A stretch of 64,000 nucleotides of DNA from Epiperipatus broadwayi (Eukaryota; Onychophora; Udeonychophora; Euonychophora; Peripatidae), in the NCBI GenBank assembly GCA_028023455.1, contig JAQFVV010000027.1, positions 9,605,845-9,669,844 of the forward strand. Direction: 5' to 3'. A program made the translations under genes and the position numbers. Below, one piece after another: positions 35,640-46,954 of this stretch. Numbering within the stretch: position 1 is the first letter of the stretch; each line of letters begins with the position of its first letter. Below the pieces are notes generated by a model that saw nothing but the letters and a program-made list of their open reading frames with translations, searched no databases and had not been told where the DNA came from.

Positions 35640-36240
35640 TTTTTCTTTTTTTTAAAAACAGTACAAAATGATTAACATTTGGACTTTACCTGCTACTGAG
35701 ATCAATGCGGTGGAGAACATTCACATTTCGGACAAGCATGGGTGTTGTAACATTTCAGGATATAATAATAAAATAGGCCTTCATAAGGGAATGTGGTTGG
35801 AGAGTTCCAGTATTCCATTTTTGATGGCGATCAGATTTATTTACAGCTGGACTCACAAATTAACATCCATAGAATGGGGGAAAACAGAGCTTGGTTTAGT
35901 AGAGAAAAATGTAAAATTGGAGGCCCTAATAAAATTGTTGAAATTGATGAGAGTCTTTTGCACAAAAAAAAAAAAACTGGACAAATTCTTCCAGAACAAT
36001 GGATGTTTGGTAGCTTGTGTAGGGAGACAGATGAATGTTTCACGAGAATTCATGATACAGCTGCAACTCTGATGGAAGCCATAAAAAAAAATGTGGAAGA
36101 GGAATCAATAATTTATTCGGAGTGTTGAAAACTTATAAAACTGCTGAATTATGAGCTGCTGGTTACCGATCATTTTCATGTGAATCATATTGGACATCAA
36201 AAAAAATTAGTCCACCACATTGAAGAAATAATATAAGTAT
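35640..36240 (+). pseudogene. ISXO2/Merlin-like transposase
   Basis: The first frame (from 35668) has a degenerate zinc-ribbon remnant (HGCC) and a KGMWLESSSIPFLMAIRFIYSW block typical of ISXO2-like N-termini. The second frame (from about 35880) has KIVEIDESLL with the first catalytic aspartate, EQWMFGSLCRE, and IIYSEC, where the family usually has a second D or E (S-D-xxxxY). VTDHFHVNH follows near 36165-36185. The frames overlap, so a frameshift near 35900 and a stop at 36126 kill it. Transposases of this group cut and paste DNA by a DDE mechanism. Confidence 0.82.
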
Positions 36241-36689
36241 AGTAATTTAAATTTTTTTTTTGCTTTTGAAAAAAATATATTTACTACTTATTAACATTTC
36301 TGGTGAAGATCCCATACAGGTGTTATATTGCACAATCATGTATTAAGTCTCTATTTTGAGAAAAAAATTTTTTTTTACTTATTCTCCATTTTGAAACAAA
36401 ATTTTATCCACTTAAAATAAAGTAGATAATAGACAAAATGATTGTTCCAACATCACAATTCCTGTTATATATTACATGGTAAGTATCATATGTGTATATT
36501 TTAAGCGTTTTGTAATTTAGTGATTGTTTTGTCCGTACTTAAAGTAACATTAAGGAATTGCATAAAACCTTTTCAATTTATTTTTGTATGAAATTGATAT
36601 TTTTTAATATTGTTAAAAATGTATTTTTTCAGATTTATTTTTGTGTGAAATTTATATTTCTAATATTGTTAGATTTAGTCTGATGCCAT

Positions 36690-36905
36690 TACTGTCACGT
36701 CCTAGAACGGCTACGCCTTTTCATATACGTATTCAGACTGCTGATAACTTTGTAAATCTTGTGAAAATATCATATACACATGGTCTGCTTTGACAAATTT
36801 ATCATTTTAAGTTTGTACAAGATCCAAGTGTATGCGTTATTTAGTCAGATCACAAGATTAGAAAGTTATCAGCGGATTGATACGAATGTGAAAAGGTGCA
36901 GCAGT
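36690..36905. repeat. Small inverted repeat near the right end of the Merlin-like insertion
   Basis: ACGCCTTTTCATATACGTATTCAGACTGCTGATAACTTTGTAAATCTTGTGA pairs imperfectly with TCACAAGATTAGAAAGTTATCAGCGGATTGATACGAATGTGAAAAGGTGC (first 20 bases of each shown in the sequence near 36709 and 36849). Possibly a separate MITE. Confidence 0.55.
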
Positions 36906-36949
36906 CTAATATGTTGCAGGTCTCATATGTAAGTACTGTAAAGAGTTAA

Positions 36950-37087
36950 TGTCTATAATTAAACCTGATAGCTATCAATCTTTATCTCATAAAATAGCTG
37001 CTTTAAAAAATTATTTAGTGTCTATAATTAAACCTGATAGCTATCGATCTGTATCTCATAAAATAGCTGCTTTAAAAAATTATTTAT
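36950..37087 (+). repeat. In-frame 69-bp tandem duplication in the Penelope-like element
   Basis: TGTCTATAATTAAACCTGATAG begins at 36950 and again at 37019. The units differ at only a few bases and encode two nearly equal 23-residue blocks, SIIKPDSYQSLSHKIAALKN and its copy with R and V changes. Confidence 0.9.
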
Positions 37088-37117
37088 AGAAATAAGAGAT
37101 TAAATAATTCTAGTGAG

Positions 37118-37585
37118 ATGACTTTGTTTCAAAAAGGTCAACTTTATAAAGATTATTTGAGTGTTGGCTACTCTGATAAATTTGTTAATATTTTATTTAA
37201 TAGTAATAATATTTGGAATGATGTAAAGGATAAAAAAAAAAGAATTTTATTTCTTTGCTATTTAAATTGTCTTATAAAAATTATATGTAAAAATAGTAAT
37301 TTGTTTGGAAATAAAAAAATTGCTTGAAAAAGGTATATTATTTTGAAAAATTTATTAAATAATACAAAGGAAATTTTTGATAGAAAGACTATACCTGGAG
37401 TAGTGTATAATATCCCTTATTTTTGTAAGAAGATATATAGAGATCAGAGTAGTTTGAGTTTAATTGAAAAAACAAAAGTTCATAAAAGTAGGGTTAGAAA
37501 TAAATATCTTAGTTCTGCTTTATATATCGATAAAAAAATACAGGCCACATTATTAATTTTTATACAGCTATGGTTTTCTTTTTGA
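37118..37585 (+). pseudogene. GIY-YIG endonuclease-like domain of the Penelope-like element
   Basis: Two adjacent frames (37118-37327 and 37343-37585) form the C-terminal region. The second has GVVYNIPYFCKKIYRD, matching the GIVYxIPCxCGKxYIGET start of the Penelope-type GIY-YIG domain. It is followed by a KVHKSRVRNKYLSSALY block corresponding to RxxEHKxxxR...SALAEH. The YIG triplet is changed to YRD and the conserved arginine and histidine positions are poorly kept, so nuclease activity is unlikely. In intact elements this domain nicks the target for integration. Confidence 0.75.
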
Positions 37586-37600
37586 GAGAAATGAAATAAA

Positions 37601-38330
37601 AGAAAGAAATAAAGAATCTTTATTACTAAAAATTTACGATTCTGAAGTAATTAACTTATTTAAAAGTTGTTTTAATATTAAGGGTGTATGGGAGGTAATT
37701 GGAATTGTGGGTAATGTTTAGTTTAAATATTTGTTATTTTGTAGCTTTTTGAAGTCTGCTTGTAGCAGTGATATCATTGGTAGATATTTTAGAGTATTTT
37801 TTGGCTAGTCTGGTTTAGTTGTGAATTTGAGGTAATTTTGATTATATATATATATTAGATATATAATCTTAAAGTTAGAATATAGGTTAAAATATAATGT
37901 TAAAGTTGGAATAAAATATAAATATGTTAAAAATGAAAAATATATTAGAATTAAAAGTGAATATAAAAAATAATAAATAAATAGAATATAAAATATATTA
38001 TATATAGATGGTTAAAAAAATAATTATTAAAAATAATATAAATGTAAAAATGATCGAAGTGATTAATGATATTTATATAGGCATATATATATATGAGTAT
38101 AAAAACCATATATGTAGAATATATAGATATATTATTAAAAAGAAGAAAGAAATGTGTATAATATATAATAATTGTGTTTATGCATAAATATTCATATATA
38201 TTTATGTTTATTATAGATCTGAGGAAGATTGCAGAGACAATCGAAAATGTTATGATAGTAAGTGTATAATACATTGTAAAAAAGTAAATAAAGAAAAGTG
38301 ATTGATATTAATATTGGATAAATAGGGATA
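37601..38330. other. Very AT-rich sequence
   Basis: Low-complexity AT sequence with several AATAAA-like motifs; no gene recognised. It could include the 3' end of the Penelope-like element. Confidence 0.5.
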
Positions 38331-38339
38331 TGCAAAAAG

Positions 38340-39540
38340 AAAGTTAATTACAGAACTATCACTTCTAAACAAAATTTTTATAACTCATCTCCAATAAAAT
38401 TTGTATTCTAATCAATCAAAAGAACAAACTGGATTTAAAAATGGTTTTAGCACTGTGGATACCAGGTACTGAAAAGGTTATATAAAAATCCATTAAAATA
38501 GGAGTAGTCATTCTGTTTGTGATTTGTTGATTATGAAAAGCTATTTAATTCTAGAAGCATATATATCATAATGAAAGCCTTGAATCATCAAAATATTGAT
38601 CTGGGATATTGTCAAATTTTGAAGAATATTTATCAAAATGTGACTGCAAATATTAGATTACGTGGAGATACTTAATACATTAATAGTGAGATATGTTTTC
38701 GCCAATATGATTCTACATCTCAAAACTTCTTACAGGAGTTTTATAAAAAGTATTTTGCAGATTAAAATGAAAAGCTAAAGGTGTAAAAGTAAACAGAGAT
38801 TATTTAAGTCATCTACATTTTGCAGATGATGTAATTGTTTTTACAATTAATACTTCAGAGCTTTCACGAAATATTTCAAGAGTTGTCAGATGTCAGTAAG
38901 AAAGCAAGACTAAAGATAAATGCTAAATAAATTTCATCAGAAAAAATAAAAAATAAAGATTGATAATTATGAATTAGAAACAGTTAACACAAAAACCGTA
39001 CAGATGGAAACATATTGAATGAAATTAATCATAGAATTACATTCAGATGGAGTGCTTTTAACAGAAATAACTTAATATTAAAAAGAAATATAGCTATGTG
39101 TTTGAAAAGAAAGGTTTTTGATACATTTTTCCAGTTCTTACTTATGAATCTGAGACTTGGAAACTTAACAGAAGAGCAATACAGAGACTTCTGATCTCTC
39201 AACAAAGTATGCAGAGGTATATATTTAGAGTAACAAGTAGAGATTGAAAATGAAATAAGTGGATGAGAGAAAAAACAGTTGTAACTGTCATCAATGAAAC
39301 AATTAAAAAACTGATATAGAGCTAGACTAGATATATTGCTAAGATGATAAGATGAATAGCTGTATTGGATCCCCAAGAGATTATAGAATAAATCTATGTA
39401 AAATGGATGAATAATGTAAGAAAGTTTACTGGGGTGTTGTTGAGAAGAGGCTAGGATTCAGAGTAACTGGATTATTAAAGTTTGAGAGACCTTCATCCTA
39501 CAGTGGACTAATAATGGGTGAAAGTAATGATGATGACTAA
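38340..39540 (+). pseudogene. RTE-like LINE fragment (RT to 3' end)
   Basis: Short pieces in changing frames follow an RTE-type endonuclease-RT: EQTGFKNGFSTVDTRY near 38415-38465, LRGDT near 38660, YLSHLHFADDVIVF near 38805-38845 with the catalytic F/Y-A-D-D, NHRITFRWSAFN near 39030 and LQWTNNG near 39500. It ends in an ATGATGATGACTA tail (39527-39540), in keeping with the short microsatellite tails of RTE elements. Many stops; the N-terminal endonuclease is absent, as usual for 5'-truncated LINEs. Confidence 0.8.
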
Positions 39541-40335
39541 GCAAAACTATCTTTAACGAGCCTACTGCCCAGCAAATCTTTTTAACCATTTAAACATCTG
39601 CCAAATAGAAACAATGACGATGACATAACCGATCACTATATAGTAAAAGTTTTAACATTTTCTCCATTTTTATTTTATCATCTAGCAAAGAATAGCTAAA
39701 TATCCATTTACCCAGCAACAATGAATGGTTACCTGGGTGAACATTGGGCTAATTATTTAAAAGAAAAATCCTAAGTGATATCGAATTGAAAAATTTTTCA
39801 AAGTTAATAGACCAGGTTTGAATCCCAAGTTCAGAGGATAGCAAGTAGATGTAGTACTCAGAACTATGATCTGTAAATATATATATTCAAAATTTGTAGA
39901 TCAATATGAAATCGGTTAGGAATGTGAACCTGTATTTTCAATCTAGATATTTTCTTTTAGTACATAAATATTGGTATACATTCACTTTTTATTTATATAC
40001 CAATGCAAAATGGGATATGGTTATTTAAATGACTAGCTACCAGTTTGACCACAAAGAGTTGCAACGGTTGTGGAACATTTTTCATGTAAGTTGTGCCTGC
40101 ACAGTGAACTTCTGAAGTTCAAAAAAAAAATCGGTTAAACCAAATTCCTAAAATCAACTAAGCATTTTTCCTCTCACAATGAGTCAATGTTTCATTTTTT
40201 GTTATCATTGTGAAGAAGTTTCTAACTGTAGTGTTACTGACTTCAAATTCTCACCTGAAATGATAAAACTTAGACAATACTAGGCAACCACAGATTATTT
40301 TTGTATGATCCTTATGTGAGTTTTTCAATCTGCAT
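39541..40335. other. Anonymous sequence with one B-box-like site
   Basis: CAGGTTTGAATCCC near 39812-39825 resembles a tRNA/SINE B box, but no clear A box precedes it. Nothing else recognised. Confidence 0.4.
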
Positions 40336-40339
40336 AATC

Positions 40340-41160
40340 TATTAATAATAAACCATTAGTAAACAAGTAGGGCCATTCCAAATCTTAAAAAAAAGTAAAG
40401 AAAGGGGGGAAAAGGAGAAAGGAAAAAAACCTACTCTACAAATGAGTTTTATGGGGACTATGCAAACCAATGTGTGAAACACAAATATGTCCAAATATAA
40501 AACATGCCAGCCTATTTTTCTGTTTACTTGACATTTTACGATGTTGCTTTTTAATTTCTTCAGCAAAAAACTTTTCTTTATGAAATGCTTCAACACCACA
40601 TACAATTATAACTCTTCAATGTATTCTATTCTCTATCATATCTTTCCAATAGAAACAATTGACATTACATCTCTTTACAATATTTTTGACATAATCCTTA
40701 AACTAAACAGGATCTATCTCTCCCACAAAAACCATGCTCAAGTTAAGCCTAAAACAACCATTTAGGAAGTCTTCCATTGTTCATTTGTTTCACATGTCCA
40801 ATCCACCAGAGGTGTGATTTTACAATAATGGATTCAATAGTATCATATCCAGCAAGCAGAACATATTGATTGGTTTTATGATCTGGTCATTGTATTTTTA
40901 AAATTTCACTAAGGATCCTTAAATAAACTTTTCTAATGTCTTTACATTGTATCGATAAGGTGACCTAGTTTCACTTCCATACAATAAATTAGGTAAAATA
41001 TCTCTATATACAGTTAACTTGGTTGAAGTAGTATCTCAACATCCAAGTTCACTTTTCTTCTTCGTAAAACTACCAACAAATTTAAACTGGTTTATACAGT
41101 AGATCAGAATAGCTCAATCTTTCTTTAGTAATACCGTCATTTCAACGATTCATAAACTGG
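40340..41160 (-). pseudogene. LINE ORF2 C-terminal fragment
   Basis: Read on the minus strand, YGSETRSPYRYNVKTLEKFI near 40980-40920 matches the LLYGCETWTLYRRHIKxLExFH block downstream of the RT in a common LINE group, and a QIIKPINMF segment follows at about 40885. Then SGGLDM (for RWTGHV) appears near 40800 and GEIDPV near 40700. At the end is a CFIFGHICVSHIGLHSP-like remnant near 40510-40450, a decayed CxxCGRxCxSxIGLxSHxR zinc-finger end. Stops and frameshifts throughout. The exact clade is not determined. Confidence 0.75.
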
Positions 41161-42110
41161 AGAAAAACTACACGGGAATTCAATTTCAACATTTAGCTTA
41201 TCAAAATATGAATATGTTATAGTGAAATAAAATTTAAAAAAAAATAGTATTATTAATGAGATTTTTGACAATGAGCCAGCATAGCAATTTTTCAAAATTG
41301 CGATTATAAAATAGATATCCGTAAACATTGATCAAAGTATTCATCAGTTAAAACCTTTTACGATATTCTTATCTGGAAATGCTAATTCTATTTAATACTT
41401 ACAATTGAAATGACATTTTATACGCAAAATTTTTATTTCACTTCATGACCCAGAAAAAAAAACATCATCTAATAGATCATGCCTGCATGATAGTACGGTT
41501 TAGCAGATGGTACTGGGAATGTCAAATGAGACTCATATTTACTGACTAAATTTTAATTTAGTGAGGTATATAAAAAAAGTTTTTATTTACAGAACTTCAA
41601 ATTCTCATATTCTGTTCAGCACTTCTATGCCATTTCCTACGTCTGACACCATAAATAGATCCAGTTCTCTTAATAATACCTTCTGCTTTCACGAATGAAG
41701 TCAAACACTACAGCAAACTAAGTATTTTGGAAACAGTTCTCAGCACATAACAAAAATTATTATATCAGGGTTATCTCTCAATATTTTAGTAATTGGAAAA
41801 TTTTTTTTTTTTTTGGCAATAACTCAAAAAAAAAAAAGTTCTCTTCATTAAATTAAAACATCAACGTTCATGTAAATTATCAAAATTTAAAATGTAAGAT
41901 CAGCTGGACTGATAAAATCACCACACCTTCCTAATCAAAAGTTTGTAATTTAAATTTGCAGCTAATAGTTTGATATCATTTTCAAGTAGAGTTTTCACTG
42001 TATGGTTGCATGTAACACTTAGGAGCGATTCAGGTTTTTTAGACAAAAGTATATATCTGTTAAGTTCACTGAAAAAGTTGATAACTATTTCTAGGAAATG
42101 CCAGAATTGC
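41161..42110. other. Anonymous AT-rich sequence
   Basis: No coding or repeat signal recognised. Confidence 0.5.
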
Positions 42111-42111
42111 A

Positions 42112-42185
42112 AACACTAGAATCGATCCAGGGAACCTCCCAGTCCCCAGTCTATACCAATTAGGCCAATTTGCACAGGTTATTTC
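42112..42185 (-). repeat. tRNA-like SINE head
   Basis: On the minus strand, TGGCCTAATTGGTATAGACT (A-box-like) is followed at tRNA spacing by GGTTCCCTGGATCGATTCT, a degenerate B box. No acceptor-stem pairing was seen, so a functional tRNA is unlikely. Confidence 0.5.
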
Positions 42186-42477
42186 TAGGACACATGCATA
42201 TTTGACAAAAAAATTCAAAGATCTTTTCATTTATCAATTTTCAAGCTCTGTAAATCTCAAGTTAAATAAAAAAAAGATTGAACGACAATGACATTTGACA
42301 AAAACATTACATCTTCCATGAAGCTTTCACCAACAATTACAGCACACACGAAAAAGTTATTAAAACACAATTCAGATCTAATTATATATAAAAAAATCCA
42401 CACTAATTAAACATGCGGATAAACATGTCTTTTTATATATGACTATGAGCATAGAAAAAAAAGATATACCGCTTTAT

Positions 42478-42590
42478 TGCTCAGACGGTTCATAAGAAGT
42501 TCGAGGACCAGACATGCGAGTTCCAAAATCGATCTTGGGACTTCCCGATCCCAAGTCGGGTCTGCGTCAAACCACAGGTCATATGAGCAT
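42478..42590 (-). repeat. SINE-like copy, possible relative of the 19.3-kb array
   Basis: TTCATAAGAAGTTCGAGGACCAGA matches the shared TTCATAAGAAGTTCAAGCA segment at 19320-19840. The middle (CGATCTTGGGACTTCCCGATCCCAAGTC) differs and resembles the SINE-like head at 42112. Confidence 0.5.
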
Positions 42591-42889
42591 AGATATTTAA
42601 GTGAATTATTCCATCAAGTTTTAAGAATGCCTGATGTTGAATTCAGACAGCAATATAAGCTTGTATTATTTTCTATCCATGCATAAAAATTTACATTAGA
42701 TACCAGTGAAAGTGTTTAAATGCTGTAAACCTTAGCAATGAGCGTCTGAAAAAATCGTTACTAGGGACCTCTGTAGGTCTTTAAAACACATGATGAATAA
42801 ATGAAAACACAATTGTTACCAGGAAATAATTAAATCGCATGAGAAAAATCATTAAAAGAATAGTATAAAATAAGCAAATTATTTTATTC

Positions 42890-43235
42890 TTATCATCATT
42901 TTCAACTATTATCAATTCATTAGAGAATGATGATACAGTTTTAGTTCAGTTTCTTCTATCGATTTCTCTTATCCACACCACACATGTACAAGATTTATCC
43001 ATCCACCTCATGACTCTTTCTAGCATTTGTGCAATCTCTTGGAATTTAATTTAAAGCTTCAACTATCCACCTATTACCATCTCCTCTAATAATACACCCA
43101 GTCCAGATCCATTTCAATTTCTTAATTCTTTCAATAATGTCAGCGATATGCTCTTTCACCCAATCATTTTTTTTGTTTTTGATCCCTTCTTATTCCCAAT
43201 ATACAACACTCCATATTTTGTTGTCTTTCGAGAAA
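42890..43235 (-). pseudogene. RTE-like LINE 3' fragment
   Basis: On the minus strand, IADIIERIKKLKWIWTGCII near 43150-43090 followed by GNRW matches the RIRxMKWRWAGHIxR..NRW block near the C-terminus of RTE-type proteins. VDGXILYMCGVDK, a relic of the next WxDDI-type block, appears near 43000. Only the last part of the element is present. Confidence 0.7.
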
Positions 43236-43690
43236 GAGCAAGCGTATAAAAAAAAAATTAATGTATTTTTATAATAAAACGCATCAAATTAAAATTTGAA
43301 AAATGCTAATTTCAGAAGGTTTCTGTTGTTCATTAGTTGATTCACATCAGTAAACTTCTATTCGATAATCATATACGTAACTATGAATATTCAATGGACA
43401 TCAGGGGACAGTATTAATTAAATCCCAGTTTTTTTTATTACTGGCTGCTGATGAGAAAATATAACCTGTATAGTGTGTAGTTTAGTGCATTATTAGAGAG
43501 TTGAATTTAAAAGCTAAAGATCCATACATCTTAGCTTGTGTCTGTCACTTCTGCTGCCCAAATGTCAAACGACTTCCAAAGCAACAAACCATATGATTAC
43601 CGATAAGGAATACTTGATTGCACATAGAAGGTTACAACTCAAAGTGATGTTTGCTGTTAATTCAATATAATGATCATAATATATTCTTTA
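43236..43690. other. Anonymous sequence
   Basis: No gene or element recognised. Confidence 0.45.
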
Positions 43691-43699
43691 TCAATTTCA

Positions 43700-44060
43700 T
43701 TGTTGATTGTAATAAACTGATACTTATGTGTTGATGTTAGTGAAAGAGAAAGTTTAATGGAACGAGATGACAAAAAGAGAAAAGTGGAAGAGGCATGGTC
43801 TATCGCTAACCACAATTAGGTCATCAATAAAAATGAAAATAGCGATCCAACTGTCAAATAAGTGAAATATGTAAATAACTAATTCAAATATTTAATCTTT
43901 CACCAATAAATACTGTGGCACCCCTAGACAACCCATGAATGGTATGAATCCAAGGTTCCACATTGAAAGCGCACTAATCTCTAACTAATATATATAAAAA
44001 ACTTTTTCTTTCACTAACATCATAAAATGTTGCTATCAGTTTATTATGATCACAATATAT
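43700..44060. repeat. Foldback repeat (about 360 bp)
   Basis: The arms pair AATAAACTGATA...GATGTTAGTGAAAGAGAAAGTTT (43711-43758) with AAACTTTTTCTTTCACTAACATC...TATCAGTTTATT (43998-44045). The outer TGATCATAATATAT/ATGATCACAATATAT also pair. The interior is unique. Confidence 0.7.
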
Positions 44061-44860
44061 AAATTAATCTACAAATTTCACACGAAACTTAATATTTGTT
44101 TTTTCTATAATGCTTATTTAAATTATAAATCACATAACACAGTATAATCTAAAGGGGGCAGGGTATTAAAAATGATTTATTTCACATTTTAAAATTTAAA
44201 TTATCTTTTAAAAATCTTGCAAGTTATAATTTTTTTTTTTTTAAAAAAAAAAAAAAAGACTAAACAATTATAAATAACTTATAGAATTACTTAACTAACA
44301 TTTAAGTATGACTTTTTTTAATGCTTGTTTTTAACAGTGATATTAAAATTAAATTATTCTATTCACAATTCAGTCCCCCCCCACACTCTTATTACTTTTT
44401 GTGCCATTAGTAAAAAAATAAAAAACATACAATTTTTTTTTTTTTTTTTAAAGAAATGCTTTTAATCACATAAATGCATTAAAAAATACATTAAAAAGTC
44501 ATTAAAAAAATGTTTTTATTTGTACCATAATTTGGTAACTTTAAGTAAAAAGCATGGGGCATTCATAAATTAATTAATTCAAGCAATAATAGAGTATTTG
44601 GTTCAATCACAAACTTTATTGCTTGATATAATTAATTTATGGATGCCCATTGTAAATCAAGAAAAAAAATTTTTTTTTCTTTTTAGTGCACTACTCCTCA
44701 AAATTAAATTATTTATTTTTTTAAAATATTTTTTATCTATAGTACTTTTTAACTTTTGCATATATCTAATAAAATTGTTTAAAACCAGTTATAATATTTT
44801 TATTTTTAAGAAGGCAGTATTTTAAAAAAGCAAGTTTTAAGTAAACAATCCAAAAAAAAT
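44061..44860. other. Extremely AT-rich sequence
   Basis: Dominated by A and T runs (for example 44229-44262 and 44430-44452). Short open frames here are what composition alone would give. Confidence 0.5.
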
Positions 44861-44864
44861 AATA

Positions 44865-45600
44865 AAGTTTTGATCCTTCATTTCTTTTTCTTTCATTTCA
44901 ATTAATTGTAAACATCTCCAAAACTTCTTTGTCAGATTAAATGAAAGTGTTTTCTTAAAAAATATAATGATATCGGATGTGCAAAACTAAGCATTTACCA
45001 AACCAATTTGAATGCAATTTGAAAGGGCCAGCCAACACTGATAGATTGAAAAACCTGAAAATATTTCATTGTCATCACAACTACACATGTGCATAAAGTT
45101 TAAAGGAAATCCGTTTATTCTAATCCTGAAATCGTAGATTGTCGCCTCTTCTGAATACATGTACAAAATTGGCAGAAGTAGATTAAAAATTGGTTGCAAG
45201 AGTTTGGTTTTTATTAAGTCAATAGTTTAAAAAGTTTTTATATAATAAATCCAAAGGGAAATTAAGATTTCATCCTTACTTTTTTTATCTCTTCCTCAAA
45301 TTAATTGAAAGCATTTTCTTAAAAATACTGACATCTATTGTGAATTCTTAAAAATTTACCCAACCAATTAGAATACGATTTGAAAGGTTAAAAATCAATT
45401 TCAAGATTTGTCCTAAATAAATGGAAATCTTAAATTAACCTGTTCTGGTTACAACTCCTCTCTCTTATTTTGTCTATACTTGCAAGATTTTATTTTTATA
45501 ATTAAATATTTTTCTAGATCATATACTGACAATCTTTACATAATATTTATTACAAATATAAGCTTTCAATTGATAGACATTTTAAAAATTAATATTTGAA
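44865..45600 (-). repeat. Tandem repeat family F3, about two copies
   Basis: Blocks near 44870-45025 and 45245-45395 share, in order, TTTTATCTCTTTC-like, AAATTAATTGAAAGnATTTTCTTAAAAA and CCAAACCAATTnGAATnCnATTTGAAAGG, about 370 bp apart. The reverse complement of the same series occurs at 61150-62060. Confidence 0.65.
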
Positions 45601-46950
45601 CTTTGCAAAATAAAAAAAATAAAGTACAAAACAGAGTTTATTAACTATAATAATAGCATTTATCATTACTGAACTGTATTTTTATCTATTCATAAAAATT
45701 GTTGAATGAAATATTTCTTATTTGAATTCATTTTTAAACTAGAAACTAATTTTACTTGAGACATTGTGAAAGAATAAAAATAAGTCTTAAAATTCAAAAT
45801 TAAATTTATTATTATTAAAATTTTACAAGAAATTTCTTTACTAGCATTTATAAAAACCATTCTTGTTAGCAGTAAAAACTGCTTTTGGCTTGCTGTAATT
45901 ACATTTTTATGGCTTGTCTTCTTAAAAACAAATATTTTAAAATAAAATCTAATTGTAATCATATAGTTTTTTCGGTTAAAACAAACATTTTACAAATATA
46001 TTGCATAAATAAGTTTAAATATATAAATATATTACTAAAAATTATTATTTTACTTTTAGAAATACTAATGTAAAATATACATTTGGAATTGTCTTCAAGC
46101 CAAATAATCGTCCAATCAAGTATTGTCAGCTTGTTTTGAGAACCAAATAAGGCATTGTCCATTGTTTTATATTGAAATTAGGTTTGTACGATATTAACAT
46201 CTTCAATTTTTTTTTTAAAACCATAATTTTAATTGGCAATTTCTATGCAAGAAAAAATTGCAAACAGTAAACTAACATTAAAGATAACTACAAAATAACA
46301 AAAAAAAAAAAGCGGAAAGTAATAGCCGCACCATTGTAACACCCAAGTACCTAAAATTTATGTGAAAGCTATTAAATTTCATTGAATCTGTTAAATAAAA
46401 GCATTCAAAAAATTAATTTGCTTCAACTTTCACATACAAAAGCATGGGATGATCATGTTTAAAATTCCCAAAAAATCATTTAAATGAACTTGCTACAAAT
46501 GCCTGCTTTAATTAAATAAATTGGCATTGATACAAAAAAAAAATGTGCATAATTCTTTGAAAATATGGCTTGTAAATTTCTAAACATAATCACATTGTGC
46601 TTTTATTTGTGAAAATTAAGAAAAAAAATTTTTTTTTTACTTTTAAAAAATATATGATCATTAATTAACCTGATCAAAAACGTTACCGATGATTTGATTA
46701 TTGATTTCTGATTTTCATAAATTGAATATTGGGAAAAAAAATTTCCACAATTAATATTTTTCAACTTGTGGTATATTTTTAATTTTGATAGGATTATGTA
46801 TATAACTGTTTATTAGCATATATTCTCCATTATTTGATAATTCAATACTTGATTTTTCTGGACCCAGCTATCAGCAAATGGCTTGGTGAAATCTAAATAT
46901 AATAATATTAAATAGTGCTATCACACTTATAACGTAAAACTGTATAAATA
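45601..46950. other. Extremely AT-rich sequence
   Basis: No gene recognised. Some motifs (AAAAGCATGGGatGATCAT near 46439) recur near 44550, hinting at further decayed F3-like material. Confidence 0.4.
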
Positions 46951-46954
46951 GCAA

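Larger units (their letters stand above)
35399..36938 (+). mobile_element. Merlin/IS1016-like DNA transposon insertion
   Basis: About 1.54 kb inside the Penelope-like element, flanked by TAAAGAG (35393-35399 and 36939-36945). Imperfect inverted ends pair GGTATTTATGTATTAGTCCT with AGTACTTACATATGAGACCT and share CCTGCAACATA. It carries an ISXO2/Merlin-type transposase remnant. A second inverted structure lies at its right end (36690-36905). Merlin elements make 8-9 bp duplications, and 7 bases are preserved here. Confidence 0.75.
32077..37600 (+). mobile_element. Penelope-like retroelement with GIY-YIG domain, split by three insertions
   Basis: Host pieces are 32077-32383, 33895-33992, 34808-35398 and 36938-37600. 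They run in order: N-terminal segment, RT core, then C-terminal GIY-YIG endonuclease-like domain, which is the Penelope layout. Removing the F1 array, the hAT and the Merlin-like insertion restores the order at each junction, each of which shows a target duplication. The element is dead: stops, frameshifts and a damaged catalytic box. Element ends were not located. Confidence 0.85.

Noticed and set aside
37951-38274. 107-codon minus-strand frame rich in I, Y and F
   Set aside because: Lies in almost pure AT sequence, and the residues are those encoded by A/T codons; no motif.
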